DNA of 64,000 nt from Flaccisagitta enflata (lineage: Eukaryota; Chaetognatha; Sagittoidea; Aphragmophora), in NCBI GenBank assembly GCA_965153355.1, contig OZ231126.1, positions 124,001 to 188,000 on the forward strand, written 5' to 3'. The notes under the pieces are model-generated. The model did no database searches, had not been told where the DNA came from, and was given only the letters and a program-made list of their open reading frames with translations. Position numbers and translations under genes: made by a program. Positions 43,970 through 57,646 of this stretch are shown piece after piece. Position 1 is the stretch's first letter. Each line of letters begins with the position of its first letter.

Positions 43970-45781
43970 GTCTGGATTAGCGTTGGTTGTGTCAAGTTGT
44001 GTTGATCTGTGTTGGTTTGTGTTGCATGTTGGTTTAGGTTGGTTGTGTTGGTTTGTAATGATTTGTATTGGTTTGTGTTGCATGTTGGTTTGTGTTGGTT
44101 GTGTTGGTTTGTAATGATTTGTGTTGGTTTGTGTTGCATGTTGGTTTGTTTTGGCAGTGTTAGTTCATGTTGATTTGTGTTGGTGCATCTTAATGTTTGC
44201 TTAATGATTACTTGTGCACATTGTAGCGTTCAATGTTTTAGCAATAAATTATTGGAGTCCTTTTTAAAAAAAAAATCCTCAACAGGATTCTTTCAGTGAT
44301 TCAAACTTAGTTCTATTTGTTCTCTTGTTGTCTTGTTCTGTCATACAACAAAGAGTCATTCACTCGAAGTCCTTGTTTGACTCCTGATGCCATTCTCAGA
44401 GCATTAACCACTTTCAGTGATACTCAGTACGCATGCCAAAGTGCCGCAATTGGCCAAAACTGGCTTTCCCCTGGCAAGAACTTATTTCCTTTGCTTAAAT
44501 GCTGTAAAATGAGCCATCACGCGACATTTAAATCAATCAGGAACCATAGTTAGGGTGACCATGAAGTTTCCATAGAATCCAATGACCGAGACAAAATTTG
44601 CAGATTAGAATTATTGATTCCAATGCTAATTTAATACAAACTTCAACCTTACCCTAACAATGGTTCTTTTTTGAATTGAAAGTTGCGCAAGGGCTAAAGA
44701 AATCAACAGATGATCGCCAGGGGACAGCCAAATTTGGCCATTTTCGGCACTCTGGCACGCGTAATACTCAGTGTGCTCATTTGTTCAGTTTTTTGTAGAT
44801 TTTTTCATACAACAAAGAGTCATTCACTTGCAGTCTTTGTTTGACTGTTGTGACTCCTGATGCCAATCTAAGGGCATAAAACCACCTTCAATGATTCTCA
44901 ATTTGTTCATTTGTTCTTTTCTTCACAGATTTTGTCATACAACAAAGAATCATTCACTCAAAGTCCTTGTTTGACTATTGTGACTCCTGATGCCGATCAG
45001 GGGGGGCCGGCAGGCTACCCAACATGTGGTAAGAATTGATTTTTTTCATGTTTCCTACTGATTCATGTCTAACTAAGAAGAATCTATTGTCAAATCAATT
45101 CTTACCGCTGCAGAAAATATTTGAAATTATTGTTCAAAAAATCAAAATTTATGAAAAACCAATTTTGAAAGAAAACTTGAAAAAAGTCAAAATGGAATTA
45201 CTTTTTTGTCCTTGATGGAGTATTGCAAAGAGTACTTCATCAATTGTTCACTAAATCCCAAACAACACTTCAACTAGCAAACATCTGAATTTGTAAGTAA
45301 TCAAAGATAAGAAACTGATTGAAGAATTTTTTGATAGGGAATTTCTCTGATCATAAGATCATAAAAAATTGAAAATAGAATCAGAATTGCTCTTATGGAA
45401 AATGGTCTTACCCTAAAAATAGTGCTTTAGACATTAGCCTTTGCCTTCCTCCTCTGGATGCCGATACTGGAGGCAAAGAACTGCCTTCAATGATTATCAA
45501 TTTATTCATTTGTTTTGTTTTTGACAGATTTTGTCATACAACAAAGAATCATTCACTCAAAGTCCTTGTTTGACTCTTGATGCCAATCTCAGGGCATTAA
45601 ACCGCCTTGAATGATTTTCCGTTTGTTCAATTGTTCTGTTTATCACGGATTTTGTCATACAACAAAGAATCATTCACTTGAAGTCCTTGTTTGACTGTTG
45701 TGACTTTTGATGCCAATCTTAGGGCATTAATCCGCCTTCAGTGATTCTCAATTTGTTCATTTGTTCTGTTTTTTTTTACAG
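43970..45781 (+). other. intron with five decayed copies of exon N 5' edge
   Basis: TTGTCATACAACAAAGARTC plus CTTGTTTGACT copies start near 44337, 44804, 44932, 45530 and 45654. Most carry a preceding ACAG/ACGG in the acceptor position. They extend 60-110 bp and drift. A GTTGGTTTGTGTT-rich stretch fills 43980-44190. Confidence 0.88.
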
Positions 45782-45955
45782 ATTTTGTCATACAACAAAG
45801 AGTCATTTACTCGCAGTCCTTGTTTGACTGTTGTGACTCCTGATGCCGATCCTGAAGGCATGGAACCGCCTTCAGTGATGCCGTTGACGCCAACTTCCTT
45901 GAAGATCTCTTGGAATCCACCGTCAAAACCTAATGGAAGAATTCTTGATTACAAA
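45782..45955 (+). CDS. USH2A: usherin-like exon N (end of FN3 7, start of FN3 8)
   Basis: Acceptor TTTTTTTTTACAG, donor GTAAGA, phase 0 both ends. ILSYNKESFTRSPCLTVVTP, then LKISWNPPSKPNGRILDYK. Confidence 0.84.
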
Positions 45956-46070
45956 GTAAGATGATTGTTGATTTAGATCGAAGCAATTTACATTTTTATG
46001 CAAAAATCTTGTTATCATTTATAAAATCTTTAATAGTATCAATATATTCACCACATACACACACTCATAC

Positions 46071-46295
<225 letters not shown>

Positions 46296-46317
46296 GTTAG
46301 TGAATCAATGAATTCGT

Positions 46318-46508
46318 CAATGAATGAATGAATGAATGAATGAATGAGTGAATGAATGAATGAATGAATGAATGAATGAATGATTGATTTAATGAATGAA
46401 TGAATGAATGAATGAATGAATGAATGAATGAATGAATGAATGAATTAATGAATGAATAGATGAATGAATTAATGAATGAATGAATGAATGAATGAATGAA
46501 CGAATAGA
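46318..46508. repeat. (GAAT)n after exon O
   Basis: Begins about 20 bases after the donor and shows the reverse orientation (GAAT) to the ATTC tracts found before acceptors. Confidence 0.92.
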
Positions 46509-47324
46509 TGATTTCATCAGGGGTGTATATAGTTGAGCGGCTTTTGATTTTATTCCCCCCCCTGCCTTTGATTTCCTTCCCCGCGACGCGTCGCATCGTG
46601 TTACAAAATCTTTAATTTTCTTCCCCTCAAAGCTATAAAACAGTAAGTTTTAGGTTTAAATAGTGTTAAATTGAGTTGTAGTAATTGTATTTTACCTTTT
46701 CTTACTACCAAAAGTATTAAATCTTCAAAAATTTTCTTTTTTCTTTATTTCAAACTTTTGATTTTCTTCCCCATCTCCAAACCCTTTGATTTTATTCCCC
46801 CCCCACGGGGGGGGGGAATACTCAACTTTATACACCCCTGGATTTCATCAATAAATGAATGAATGAATGGATGAATGAATGAATGCATTCGATAGAGTGC
46901 TGAGCCCCTACACCTTCTTCTACGATGCACACCAGTAAGATGATTTTTCTTTAATGAAAGTATGACTGTGTGAATGAATGATTGAAGGAAAAAACTGAAA
47001 AGATGAATACAAAGATAAGTGAAGATAATAAAATGATTAGTTGAATATATGAGCAGATGAATTAATGACATAATGAAAAAATGATTAGATTTATGAATAA
47101 AAAAAAATGAAAGAGTCTGTGACATCGCCAGTTAGTAAGTTAACGAATCCATGATATGAGTGAATGAATGAAAAGGAATGAATGAATGAATGATAAAATG
47201 AATGGCAAGTGATGCTGAGTTGAGCCTTTACACGGTATTGCGTGGTTCAACTTCAATTCGTGGTGAGAGATAGGTTTCTGTGGTGTGTATTCAATACCCA
47301 TCATGTGGTGCATCATTCTTCTAG

Positions 47325-47469
47325 GTTGCCTGACTTCGCGACGGACCAAGGTCCGTACTTTAATGGACCGACCACATCAAGTCTCTTCACCTCGTCTGAT
47401 TGGAGTCACTCCAAACTCAATCAGCGTTGCATGGTCACCGCCGGCCATTCATAATGGAATCATTGACAG
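47325..47469 (+). CDS. USH2A: usherin-like exon P (end of FN3 8, start of FN3 9)
   Basis: Acceptor TTCTTCTAG, donor GTAAGT, phase 1 in, 2 out. ISVAWSPPAIHNGIIDR is a typical B-C stretch. Two further copies of the 3' end with donor are at 47490-47536 and 47548-47599, and a more distant one near 48690. Confidence 0.84.
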
Positions 47470-47604
47470 GTAAGTACAGTGATGGCAGGGTCGCCTGATC
47501 ATCACCAGTTATGCATAATGGAATGATTGACAGGCTAATACATTAATGGCAGTGTCCCCTGGTCACCACCGGCCATCCATAATGGAATCATTGACAGGTG
47601 ATAC

Positions 47605-47985
47605 TGGGCAGCGGCCCCAAAGGGGTCGATGACCTATGCTTTCACGCATATGGGGAATTTTCTTTTTCTTCTCCTTCTACTTCTTCTCCTCCACCTCCTT
47701 CTCCATCCCCCCCCAGCTTTTGGGGAGGAGAAGGAGGAGAAAATTCTGCTAGATTTGGTCTAATTCTGCCAAATCCTTCCAAATTGTGCCAAATTATTCT
47801 AAATCCTGCCAAATTTTGCTAAAATCTGCTAAACTCTGCCAAATTCTGCCAATTTCTGCCAAATTTGGTCAAATTCCGCCATATGTACGAATTCATTACT
47901 CATCGACCCCTTTGAAGCCACTGCCCTGCACCCAACCTCAATTTTTATCACAAGCTACTCCAGCAGGGCACGGGTACCGCTGACC
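47605..47985 (+). repeat. dispersed repeat C, copy 2
   Basis: TGGGCAGCGGCCCCAAAGGGGTCGATGACCTATGCTTTCACGCATATGG at the left and GGGCACGGGTACCGCTGACCATC at the right. The middle is a TCT/TGCCAAAT repeat instead of the 20-bp minisatellite in the other copy. Confidence 0.7.
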
Positions 47986-48067
47986 ATCGTGATGCTTGTA
48001 TAGTCTATTCACCACTGACTATTTAGCAGGGAATCATTTACGTTTAGCGGAATCTGCTTTACACATT

Positions 48068-48674
48068 GGGCCTTAATTGGATATGGGTTGAAAAAAATCC
48101 TCAAAGGTAGTGATTTATACTAGTAGGTACATTTTATAGTGGATGATTGAAGTATACTGTTTAAAAAAGATTTCCCTTGAAAATTTTTGCAAAAATCAAT
48201 AAAATGTTTTGATATTTTCAAATATTTGATATAAAACTTTAGGATTTATATTTTTCTGAATTTCTGATTCAAAATTCATATTCCTGATAAAATTTCCAAT
48301 CATTTGATAGGTCGCACTATACACTTTTATCAATAGACAAAATTTTTATTTTCTGAGCCACCGTTACAAAGAAAGCAACGGTGGCCTAAATTGTGAAAAT
48401 CTTATTTCTTCATGAAAGTATATAGTGTGACCTATCAAATGATTGGAAACTCCCTCAGGATCATGAATCTTGAATCAGTATTTAAAAATAGGGATGTTCC
48501 TGAGATCTATATATAAATATATGAGAAAATTGATACTTATTATTGAATTTTGCCAAAATTTTCAAGGGAAATTTTTTTTTCAGGGTTGATATCAATTCTT
48601 CACCATAAATTGTTCTTACTTATACTAGTCACTACTATCGGGGATTTTTTTGAACTCATATCCAATTAAGGCCC
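48068..48674. mobile_element. fold-back element, 607 bp
   Basis: Almost the whole length is an imperfect palindrome: GGGCCTTAATTGGATATGRGTT at both ends, GATTTCCCTTGAAAATTTT mirrored, TTTGATAGGTCRCACTATA mirrored, and the central hairpin GCCACCGTT...AACGGTGGC. No ORF. Confidence 0.85.
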
Positions 48675-49962
48675 ACTGTGTTTAGCATCAGCTTCCATCA
48701 GCATTACCTGGTCACCACTGGCTGCACTATGTAACTTATGAGTGTAACGAATTAAATACCAATCAACCATGACCTTAGCGACAAATTGATACTGACCACA
48801 TCGGTCATTTCCTAAGGTCTTGTTACTAGATTTTTTTTTTTTGCTTGACTTGAAGAGGTTTATGTATGTCTTCAAAAAGAGACTATTCCTAGCTTGTGTC
48901 TTTGCTAGATACTATGTTTGACCTCTCTCTTGTGTCAAGCACTCAAAAGTAGATGAGAAATTCGAGGTAGATGGTTTGTTAATACAATGATTATTAATCA
49001 CATAGTGATACCAGTTTACGATGGGACAAGGGTAAACAATTTGATAGCAAATGCAATGAGTGGTTGATCAATGAAAATTACAAGCTGGAGAAAGGAACAA
49101 TTACTGTTAAGACTGTCATTTTTTTCGAGGCGAATGTTTTCAAAATGTAAATTGGAGGACATTAACATAAGACAAGAAGGTAAATTCACAAACGAAACTC
49201 TAATGTGAACGTAGAAACGTTAGTAGCAAATCCAATTGGAGAGAGTAGCGAGGATGATGATGAATTTGATGAGGTCCAACCTAATGAAAGTAAGTAGATA
49301 AGACGGCGAATTTTAAAGAAAAAATAAAGTGATTCATCCCGTTTTCATTTTGGTTCTAAAATGATTGATTGTTATGCGCAAATATTCATTTTTTTTTGTG
49401 ATTTATTCAAATTTTCTACTTTGTTGCCCAGATTTGTCTCTGACGAGCTTTTATGTGAAACATGTGAGACAATCTATGTATTTTAGTCTTCAAACATGTG
49501 TCGTGGGCTTTATGAAAAAATTATACTTCCATTTTGATGCATCATTTACGTTCTCTTCTTACTTCAAACAATTGCACAAAAAATAAAGAATAATTGGGAC
49601 AAGTCATGATAGATGTTTTATTGGAAAATTCGCATTCAATAACAAAAAAGAACCCAATATAGCTTAAATTGATAAAGAAGATTAGAAGCAAATTACAAAA
49701 GATTTCATTTTGGTCAGTGACAGGGGACCCGTTAAGATTATAAATTTCTTATAAGAACTATGATATTCATCTTCACATAAAAAAATCTCTTTAGCAAAAA
49801 TCTCTTGCAAAAATCTCTCTATCCGTTTGGTTAATCTAGATGTTGGAACTACTCACCTTTGAATGTACAACTTTGCCCTAGCTAGTGAAATATTTCGCCT
49901 TTGAAATTGAAATTCCATCCATGAAATTCCTCCAGTCGACAGTTTTTTGATGAGATGAACTG
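48675..49962 (+). other. intron, no gene seen
   Basis: AT-rich; nothing recognised besides a short exon P-like fragment near 48690 (ATTACCTGGTCACCACTGGC). Confidence 0.5.
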
Positions 49963-50148
<186 letters not shown>

Positions 50149-50489
50149 GACAAAGACGGGCAGAAAGGGAATTAAGGATGAGAAAAAGACGCTTCTTTAT
50201 CATGAGCTTTGCTGTCTGTCCATCTGTTGGTACGTCGCAATTTTTTGTTGCGGACGGATTCTGCACCCTTGCTTCTGCCTAAGTAGCATCCTGCGTTACT
50301 GCCCCTTCCCACACTAACGCTTTTAAGTGAGCCGCGTTTCCTCAGAAACTCACCAGCAGCAAATATGATACAAGAAAGGTGAATCCATCTTGGGATGTCA
50401 GAAGGTGAATGCTTGGATAAATATTGGAAAAACCATAGTATGAATAATACCAGCATGTGATCAACCAATGAAATGTATTTTGACAACCT

Positions 50490-51604
50490 TCAGTTTGGAA
50501 TGTCAAATTCGATGACATGGCTGGCAAGAGCCAAGGATTTATTAATGCCACCACCAATGCAAATAATTTTTGACACTCGACCTTCACTCTCAACTGGAAC
50601 TGCTCTGTGGAACATCAATCCTCCACCTTTCCCACAAAACTCCTCAGGAAGACTTTGATCTTCCACCCACGTGGAATCTCGGGCGTTGAAGATCATGGCT
50701 TTGTCAGATATGTGATTTATCGTGATCTTATTAACAACGGGAAAAGCAGTAATACTTCCTCCTCCTAACAGAAATATTTGATAAGGTGGAAGAGCCGTCA
50801 ATGAGTGATAACCTGAGCCACGTGAGAGGCCAAAATCTCGCAACTTTGACCATTGACTGGTTTGCATGTCTAAAACATGGAAGTCACTCAAAGCTGTTAT
50901 GGTTATGTCCATACCGCCATGAAAGAGAACTTTTGACTCAAGCGGAGCAACACCGACAACAACGCGTGGCTTTGGTTGAGACCCACTCGTGGGGAAGTTG
51001 GAATACTTTTTCTCCTTCAAATCAAATTTGATGATTTGGTTGGTCATAACCCAACCAAATCCTAGTGATATTGACGAATCTCCTCCTTGAATGAATTCCG
51101 TCCTTTCATCCTTCACTTTGGTGCCAAATCCCAAGTAAATGTCGTCCTTGTACATCCACGCGGCATGGGCACTTCTCGGTGAGGGTAACGCGCCTTCAAT
51201 TTCAACCTTTTCAAAGACACCCTCAGAGCTGAGAGTAAAAAGCTCGTTGGTCATATCAGATGGACTGGGGATGAATTTTTCATTCTTTCCACCGGAAATG
51301 TAAATGAGATCATCGTCAGCGATGCTCGCATTCCGACATGAAAACTGAGGAATATGTCCTTGTGCGGGGATGGAAGTCCATGATTTTGATGCGATATTGT
51401 AAATGTGAATGATGTGTGTTGGGAGAAGAGGCTTACTTCCATCCTTTTGCATTTGATCGCCTCCCCACACCAAGACTTCATTCTTTATACAGTGCGCAAC
51501 AAAACCTTCACCACCTGGAAATCTGACTGTGGAATTCCAATCAGCTTTGTAGGCGGCAGGAGAAGGGATGAGTTGAGGCGGCGGAAGTGGAGACTGGATC
51601 AGAC
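50490..51604 (-). CDS. HEPN-NACHT-kelch gene, exon 2 (kelch propeller)
   Basis: Acceptor TTTCTAAG after a pyrimidine-rich run; the first two bases complete the Gly codon left by exon 1. The 371 codons to the TGA at 50490-50492 encode about six kelch blades, each with the hydrophobic-GG doublet (VWGGD, YISGGK, LFHGGM, FLLGGG, ICIGGG) and a spaced Trp/Phe; one blade has GFG in place of GG. Kelch propellers bind partner proteins, so this end is the probable ligand or substrate sensor. An isolated kelch gene is the alternative if the splice is wrong, but no good ATG exists near its start. Confidence 0.8.
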
Positions 51605-51829
<225 letters not shown>

Positions 51830-54800
51830 CTGTTGTTTGCGGCTTCTGGTAGTGAATGACTTTTGATCTTTTCTTCACGTGATCTTTGCTGTGAGGTAAC
51901 TTGGCCATGACAGATCCAGTGCCAGGCAAACAGAAGACAATGTTATCGTTGTCCTTGGCAAGAAATGGGTAAAGTACATAAGGCTTGACATCAGGCCAAT
52001 TCAAGGCAAATTGTCCAAGCAGATTCTGCTCAAAAAACTGTTTTGCTTTTTGCTTCAATGCGGTAGGCAGGTGGCAACTATTACAGCTGTCATTTACGTG
52101 GTGGTAAAGAGCTGCAAAGAAGTTTTTTTGCATTGATTTCTTCAGTTTTCTGTCAAGCAAATATCCTTTTTGATTTACTATTTCCAGAAAACTGTGAAGA
52201 ACATTACCAAGCATGGATTCGTGATCTAGCAGAACTTTCCCAATTTGAATTGTCTCACACAACACTTGAACGAGTCTCCATTCATCTGCTGTGAGGCAAC
52301 TTCCAAGAAGCTGTTTAATGGTAATGATGATTTTTTGTTGAGAGGATGCTTTGTCTTCATGCTTTTGGATCAGTGCCATGGTGCAACGAAATACAGAGAG
52401 ATGAGCATCTTTGAGACGACCTTTTTGGGTTTGGGTCTCCATTTCTGAGGTGGTGCTACTTGAATACAGAGAAACAACAAGCTCTCTGAAATTTCGGTGG
52501 AAGAATTGGAACATCCAAGCTGATCCAACAAGCTTCCGTTCAAATAAATCAAGACGGAGAAGAAACTCAATCTCTTTGTCAGATAATTCAAGATTTCTGA
52601 GTGTTTTCTTCAATTCAACTTCCTCCAGGTTTTGGAAGCCAATGAGGGAGTTGCCATTGCAAATGAAGACAGCATGTCCCAGTTTAACAAGAAGCTCCTT
52701 TTTTTCTTGAAACAATGACAATGGATCAAGTTCTGTAAGTCGCTCCTTTTCCTTGCATAGTGTTTGCTTTTCCTCGGGGGAGAAGCTTGTGTCAATCTCT
52801 ATCTCAGTGGATTTGATCAATGCTGCTTTCACATTCATGGCAAGTATGGCTTCAAAGATTTCCAATTCATCAGCGAAACTGCCATGGAAGTTTTCCTCAT
52901 CAAATAAGCGGCAAATCATGGCAGCATTGATTGGGATTGGAAACACAGATTTGATGATCTCGTTTCCATTCCAAGCTTGTAGAAGTGAGGATCGCTTCTC
53001 TGCAGCATTTTTGCCACTGAATGGAAATTTTTCCATGAACAACTCACATTGCTCTAGTCTGAGATTGTTCAAGGCAAACTCTGCTCTCTTAGTACTGAAG
53101 ATATCCAAGATCTTCTTTCCCTCATTGCGTGTCAAAATGATGAAAACGCTTCTAGGAAAGAGTTGTTCATTTCTCTCAAGAAAGCGTTGAGTCAGATGAT
53201 GAGATGGCGACTCATCAAGCCCATCCAACATCCAGCAGACTCTTTCTTGAGATGTACGGAACATTTCCCTGATCTCTTCCAGTTCATCTTTGGAATACAG
53301 ATATTCCAAAAATGGATACTGCAACAAAAGATTTTCAAAGAGATCTTTCAGCATGTCAATTTGTTTGACATCTAGGTGTACTACAGCGTAGAAAGGATGA
53401 AGGCACTTGCCTTTGCCCCATTGATTCATCAGCCTCTTTGCAGTTGTGGTTTTCCCCCTTCCACCTGCAGCAGTGATCAATATTTTGAGATTGCCTCTTT
53501 GAATTTCACTTTCAATGGCATCGCACATCTCATAAAACATTATTGGGATGAAGTTCAAACTGGTTGTTGATGAAGAATCTGAGGAATCAGAGTGGTAGTC
53601 AAGGACTGTTTTGTCAAGAGCCAGTTCAGGGTCTAACAGTTCCAATGATTCATCATTTGTGACTTCAACCATAGATGGAGTGATGTCTGCTTGTTTGAAA
53701 CTAGTCGCTGATGAAAAATCTGAAGAATAGATTTGCAAAGATGACATAGGCTCCGCTTCCTCGGCATTTTGATCAAAGTTCTCCAGACTTTCAGCTTCAC
53801 TAACATTCAAGTCCACCTCAAATTCATCCTGTACTGCCTCTGACAAAACTCTGTGCATGGACTGATTCAGGACCGTTTCATCTAGATCTAGAAAAATGGA
53901 TGAGGCCGGGATTGGAATGCTTGATAGATGAGTTCTAACATGTTCTTTGAAGTGGCTGGCAAATTCTATTTCCATATCCTTCATGCTTGATTGAGGACTG
54001 GTCAAAATGAACCCAGTTTTTACTGTGCTGTGAATGACTTCCACCTTTTGTTTCAAATAATTTAACTCATTTTTTGTTTCTTTGTTTTGTCGCAGCATGT
54101 CATGTTGTTGGCTAAGTATGTTATGCTGTTGGTTGAGCATGTCACTCTGACATGTCTGAATATGTTCCAGGTCATTTTTTGTCTGTTTGTGTTGGTTGAT
54201 AATGTCATTCTGTTTACTGAGCATGTCACTTTGAGAAGTCTTGATATGTTCCAGGTCATTTTTTGCCTCTTGATGTTGGTTGATAATGTCATTCTGTTTA
54301 CTAAGCATGTCACTTTGAGAAGTCTGGATATGTGCCAGCTCATTTTTTGTCTCTTGGTGTTGGCTGATCATGTCGTCCTGCTTACTAAGCGTGTCACTTT
54401 GAAAAGTCTGGATATTTTCCAGCTCATTTTTTGTTTCTTGATGATGGCGCAGCATGTCAATCTGATTACTGATCATGTCGTTCTGTTGGAGATGCATGTC
54501 ACTTTGAAAAGACTGGATACGTTCCAGCTCTTTAAGCATGTCAGCAATGGCTGGGTCCTGGATGGGACTTTTCTTGATCGTTGTTAGCTTGTTGACCCAT
54601 TTTTCTGCTACCGGGGCTTTTGATGCAAACAATTCTTGCACAATGTGGAATAGTTTAGCAAATCCATCTTCAAACTCCTTGGGTGTCATTCCCATCTTAG
54701 TTCCATGAGCTGTTGCATTTCTAAACTCTTTCAAAGGCTTGAATTTTTCCTTCTCAGGGTCTTCTGCCAGTTTTTCAAGAACATATGAAACACAGGTGAT

Positions 54801-55118
54801 GTCCAGTCCTGAAAAGACAAGGATCTTGTGACCTTCATGCTCTACTTGTAGTTGCTTCTTGAAAAACCGGTATCTCTTCATGTGGGCCTCATTAGCTTTG
54901 TGCCACTGAATCCACAATTTGCCATTTTCCCATGGTTCCTTGAGGGAATTCTCTAACAGCATGATGAGATAATCCTGTCCTATCAGCGATGATAAGCTGA
55001 TGGCGATATTCCATCTCATCAGCATTTGATGTTCATCATTGAAGATGTTTGGGTCCAGCAATGCAGAAGAGTGACATAAACCCAGGGTGGTTGTTGCTGC
55101 CGGTGGAGCTGCCGCCAT
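51830..55118 (-). CDS. HEPN-NACHT-kelch gene, exon 1 (HEPN, coiled coil, NACHT)
   Basis: ATG at 55118 in good context (AAAATGG); 1096 codons plus one base. Residues about 15-185: DZIP3-like HEPN domain with the RxxxxH motif RNATAH (133-138). About 196-353: five tandem 29-30-residue repeats around QSDMLSKQNDI and QHQETKNELE, probably a coiled coil. NACHT ATPase from about 545: P-loop AAGGRGKTT (Lys 556), unusual in having Ala for the first Gly; Walker B LDGLDE (632-636). Helical region follows to about 1090. NACHT proteins are oligomerising switch ATPases, chiefly in immunity; HEPN domains are often RNA-binding or RNA-cutting. Joined to exon 2 the protein is 1467 residues. Lies antisense inside the 10-kb intron between usherin-like exons P and Q. 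Confidence 0.85.
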
Positions 55119-55178
55119 TTTCACTTTTAGCCGATAAAGCAAGCCTAAGCAGTCAGTTGTGCAGAAAAAGTTAGACAA

Positions 55179-56095
55179 ATTCCTAAAGTGATTGCAACTT
55201 CAGCATTAAGAAATGAACCATCAAAGCATACCTCTAGTTGGTAGAGCTAGAAAAAAAATCTTAGCTAAAGAATTTTGATACCATTTGTTTACCTCAGATT
55301 ACAGATGTGTCTGCATTAATCAGTTTCTTTGAATATTTCATTTGGATATTAATATCCGGATATTTCATATAGTAAATTTTGTAAATTCACCATGTAGAAT
55401 ATCCGGATATTGATATCCAGATAAAATATCCAAATAAACTGATTAATGCAGACGCACCCTATGTCCCATATTACAAAATTTCTTTTCAAAGTCTAACTAC
55501 AAGTGTTACAGTTGCAATCATTGTTCAACCAGAGTTAGCCTTGAGATTAAAATCATTGCCACTAAGATTCATTCCAATCCTCAAGAACATTCCAGCCAGC
55601 AGACCATGGTCATGGTTGAAATTTAGGCCTTGAGACCCAAATTTTCGACTTCAAGGCCAAGGCTTTCAGTCTCAAGCGTCACATAAACAAAATGGATTGT
55701 TCCAAGAATATTCATTCATATCAACTGATCATGATTCATGAACTGTCCTGTTTATAAACAAGCCCAAACCTGTCAATCACAAAGTTGGCAATTCCGAATT
55801 GTTTTGACTGGAATGATGATCATTGTGGTCTGAATCTTATTGGCAAGTCCAGACAGTTGTAGGCACACTTAAACGGGGATGTTACAGACAAGAAAATTCT
55901 GGGCGATTTCTCCCTCACATCCGTCTATGAAAATGTAATTTGTAATTTGTATCATTTGTCTATAGCCAATGACATGGAAACCGATTAGTCGCGCGCAGAT
56001 GAGTAGTGGAATTAAACACCTGAGGTGTGAGGGATCGACCGACCGACCAAACAACTGATCAGCGCGTTAACCATCCCACCGACCAATAAACCAAG

Positions 56096-56167
<72 letters not shown>

Positions 56168-57130
56168 CCACACACACACACAAACGTTCAGCAACATACC
56201 AGTTGTCCAAATGAATGATGAAGGTTGATAGCTGAAGGCTCTAGTTTAAGAGATTTCATTTCGTTTTCAAGGATGCAAATACCGTTTCAATGTTCCATTT
56301 CAGAAAGATTCATTTTAAACAGATTTTTTGGGCGTTTCATTGATGAACATATCGTTTGACTTTGACGAAATAAAGTTCCTGGTTTGGCTGAAATTTTTGC
56401 GATTCGATGAAAACCGGTTCCAAACTCAGTTTTCAGATTTATGCCTTCTCTTTGGAGATTTTTCAACGGCTCACATTTTAAATGATGCTATGGACTCAAG
56501 TGATTAGACTCCGGCCTTGGTTGGTTGATTCTACTCGCACGGTCGGCCCCTCTCGATGTGCCCTGCTGTTACTCAATGATTTTCAGGCATATAAGGTCTT
56601 ATGGAGCGTTTTTCCTCACAAATGAAGAATTGTCTCTGCCGAAGCCTCTTCCTACACTCCCCCTGTCCTTGATAATTTCGCTCAGTAAGCGTGCGCTCAC
56701 ATGACGTAATGGTTTTGAAGTTTCGGTATCTGGTCCATCCAGGTTTTGGAAAGACAGAATGAATCGGGAAAAATCAACCTTGTCAAACAACTTTAGAAGC
56801 AAAATGCGGTGATTCCCCTTTTCTTTGCTCTCATGGTATCAATCATTTGGTATTTACCGCGCCATTCGAGAAATTAGAGAGACAATTTTGAATAGATTCA
56901 TCTAAACTAAATTTAGCAGATCTTACAACAGTAGATTGCGTAACAGTTACTCAGGGTCAAATATTGTTAAACAAGAAAGATATTAGCACTTAATTTCTCA
57001 GTTATTATGTTCGTAAAAAACATAGCATGTTAAAACTTGTTTGGGGCTCATGGGGAAAGTACGCAAAATTAGGGGTCATGATAGGATATCACTTGGAATC
57101 TTTCGTTAATGTTCAATTTTTAAATGTCAT
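55179..57130 (+). other. intron with palindrome and (CT)n
   Basis: A hairpin at 55307-55457 and (CT)n at 56099-56162. A weak repeat A-like patch with GACCGACCGACC is at 55985-56090. No gene seen in the remainder. Confidence 0.6.
55307..55457. repeat. long hairpin (about 65-bp arms)
   Basis: GTGTCTGCATTAATCAGTTT and its mirror AAACTGATTAATGCAGACGC bracket a second palindrome ATATCCGGATAT on each side. Likely a small fold-back MITE. Confidence 0.75.
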
Positions 57131-57445
57131 TTAGTTGTGGATGACAAACTAGACCACAGCAGTATGCAATAAAAATTTTTTGAATGGATGAATCAATAAT
57201 TCTTATTGACGAGAATGAAGCACATTCACAACATCAGGAAATTGTGAATTTGTGAAAAGCCTGCCCAGAGTATAGCCTGTGTAGTTTGTCTTGTGTCACC
57301 TTGTCATTCTTGATGTACTAGTTCGGACTAGATGACAAAATCATTCATAGGAGTATACTTTTTTGTATCATTCTGTCATCTTTTCAGATATCAGCTCGTC
57401 TTGGACGATAAAGTGATTCACAGCAGTATGCAAATGAACTTTTTT
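57130..57445 (+). pseudogene. three partial copies of exon Q 5' edge
   Basis: The nearest (57388-57445) has a perfect acceptor TTTTCAG and matches about 50 bp, including the upstream TTTTTTGTATCATTCTGTCATC. Older copies near 57322 and 57138 share only GTGGATGACAAA...AGCAGTATGC-like words. Confidence 0.82.
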
Positions 57446-57468
57446 GTATCATTCTGTCATCTTTTCAG

Positions 57469-57646
57469 ATATCAGCTCGTCCTGGACGATAAAGTGATTC
57501 ATAGCAGTATGCAAATGGATTTCACCGTCGTCAATTTGCGGCCTTTTACCAACTACGATCTCAAACTTCAAGTTTGCACAGATAAAGGTCAAAGATGCAC
57601 CAGAGGACCTTCGCTAAAAGCGCGAACTTCTGAAGCACCGCCTCAA
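57469..57646 (+). CDS. USH2A: usherin-like exon Q (FN3 9)
   Basis: Acceptor TCATCTTTTCAG, donor GTAAGT, phase 2 in, 0 out. YQLVLDDKVIHSSMQMDFTV, LRPFTNYDLKLQVCTDKGQRC: the usherin-type cysteine pair. Confidence 0.86.
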
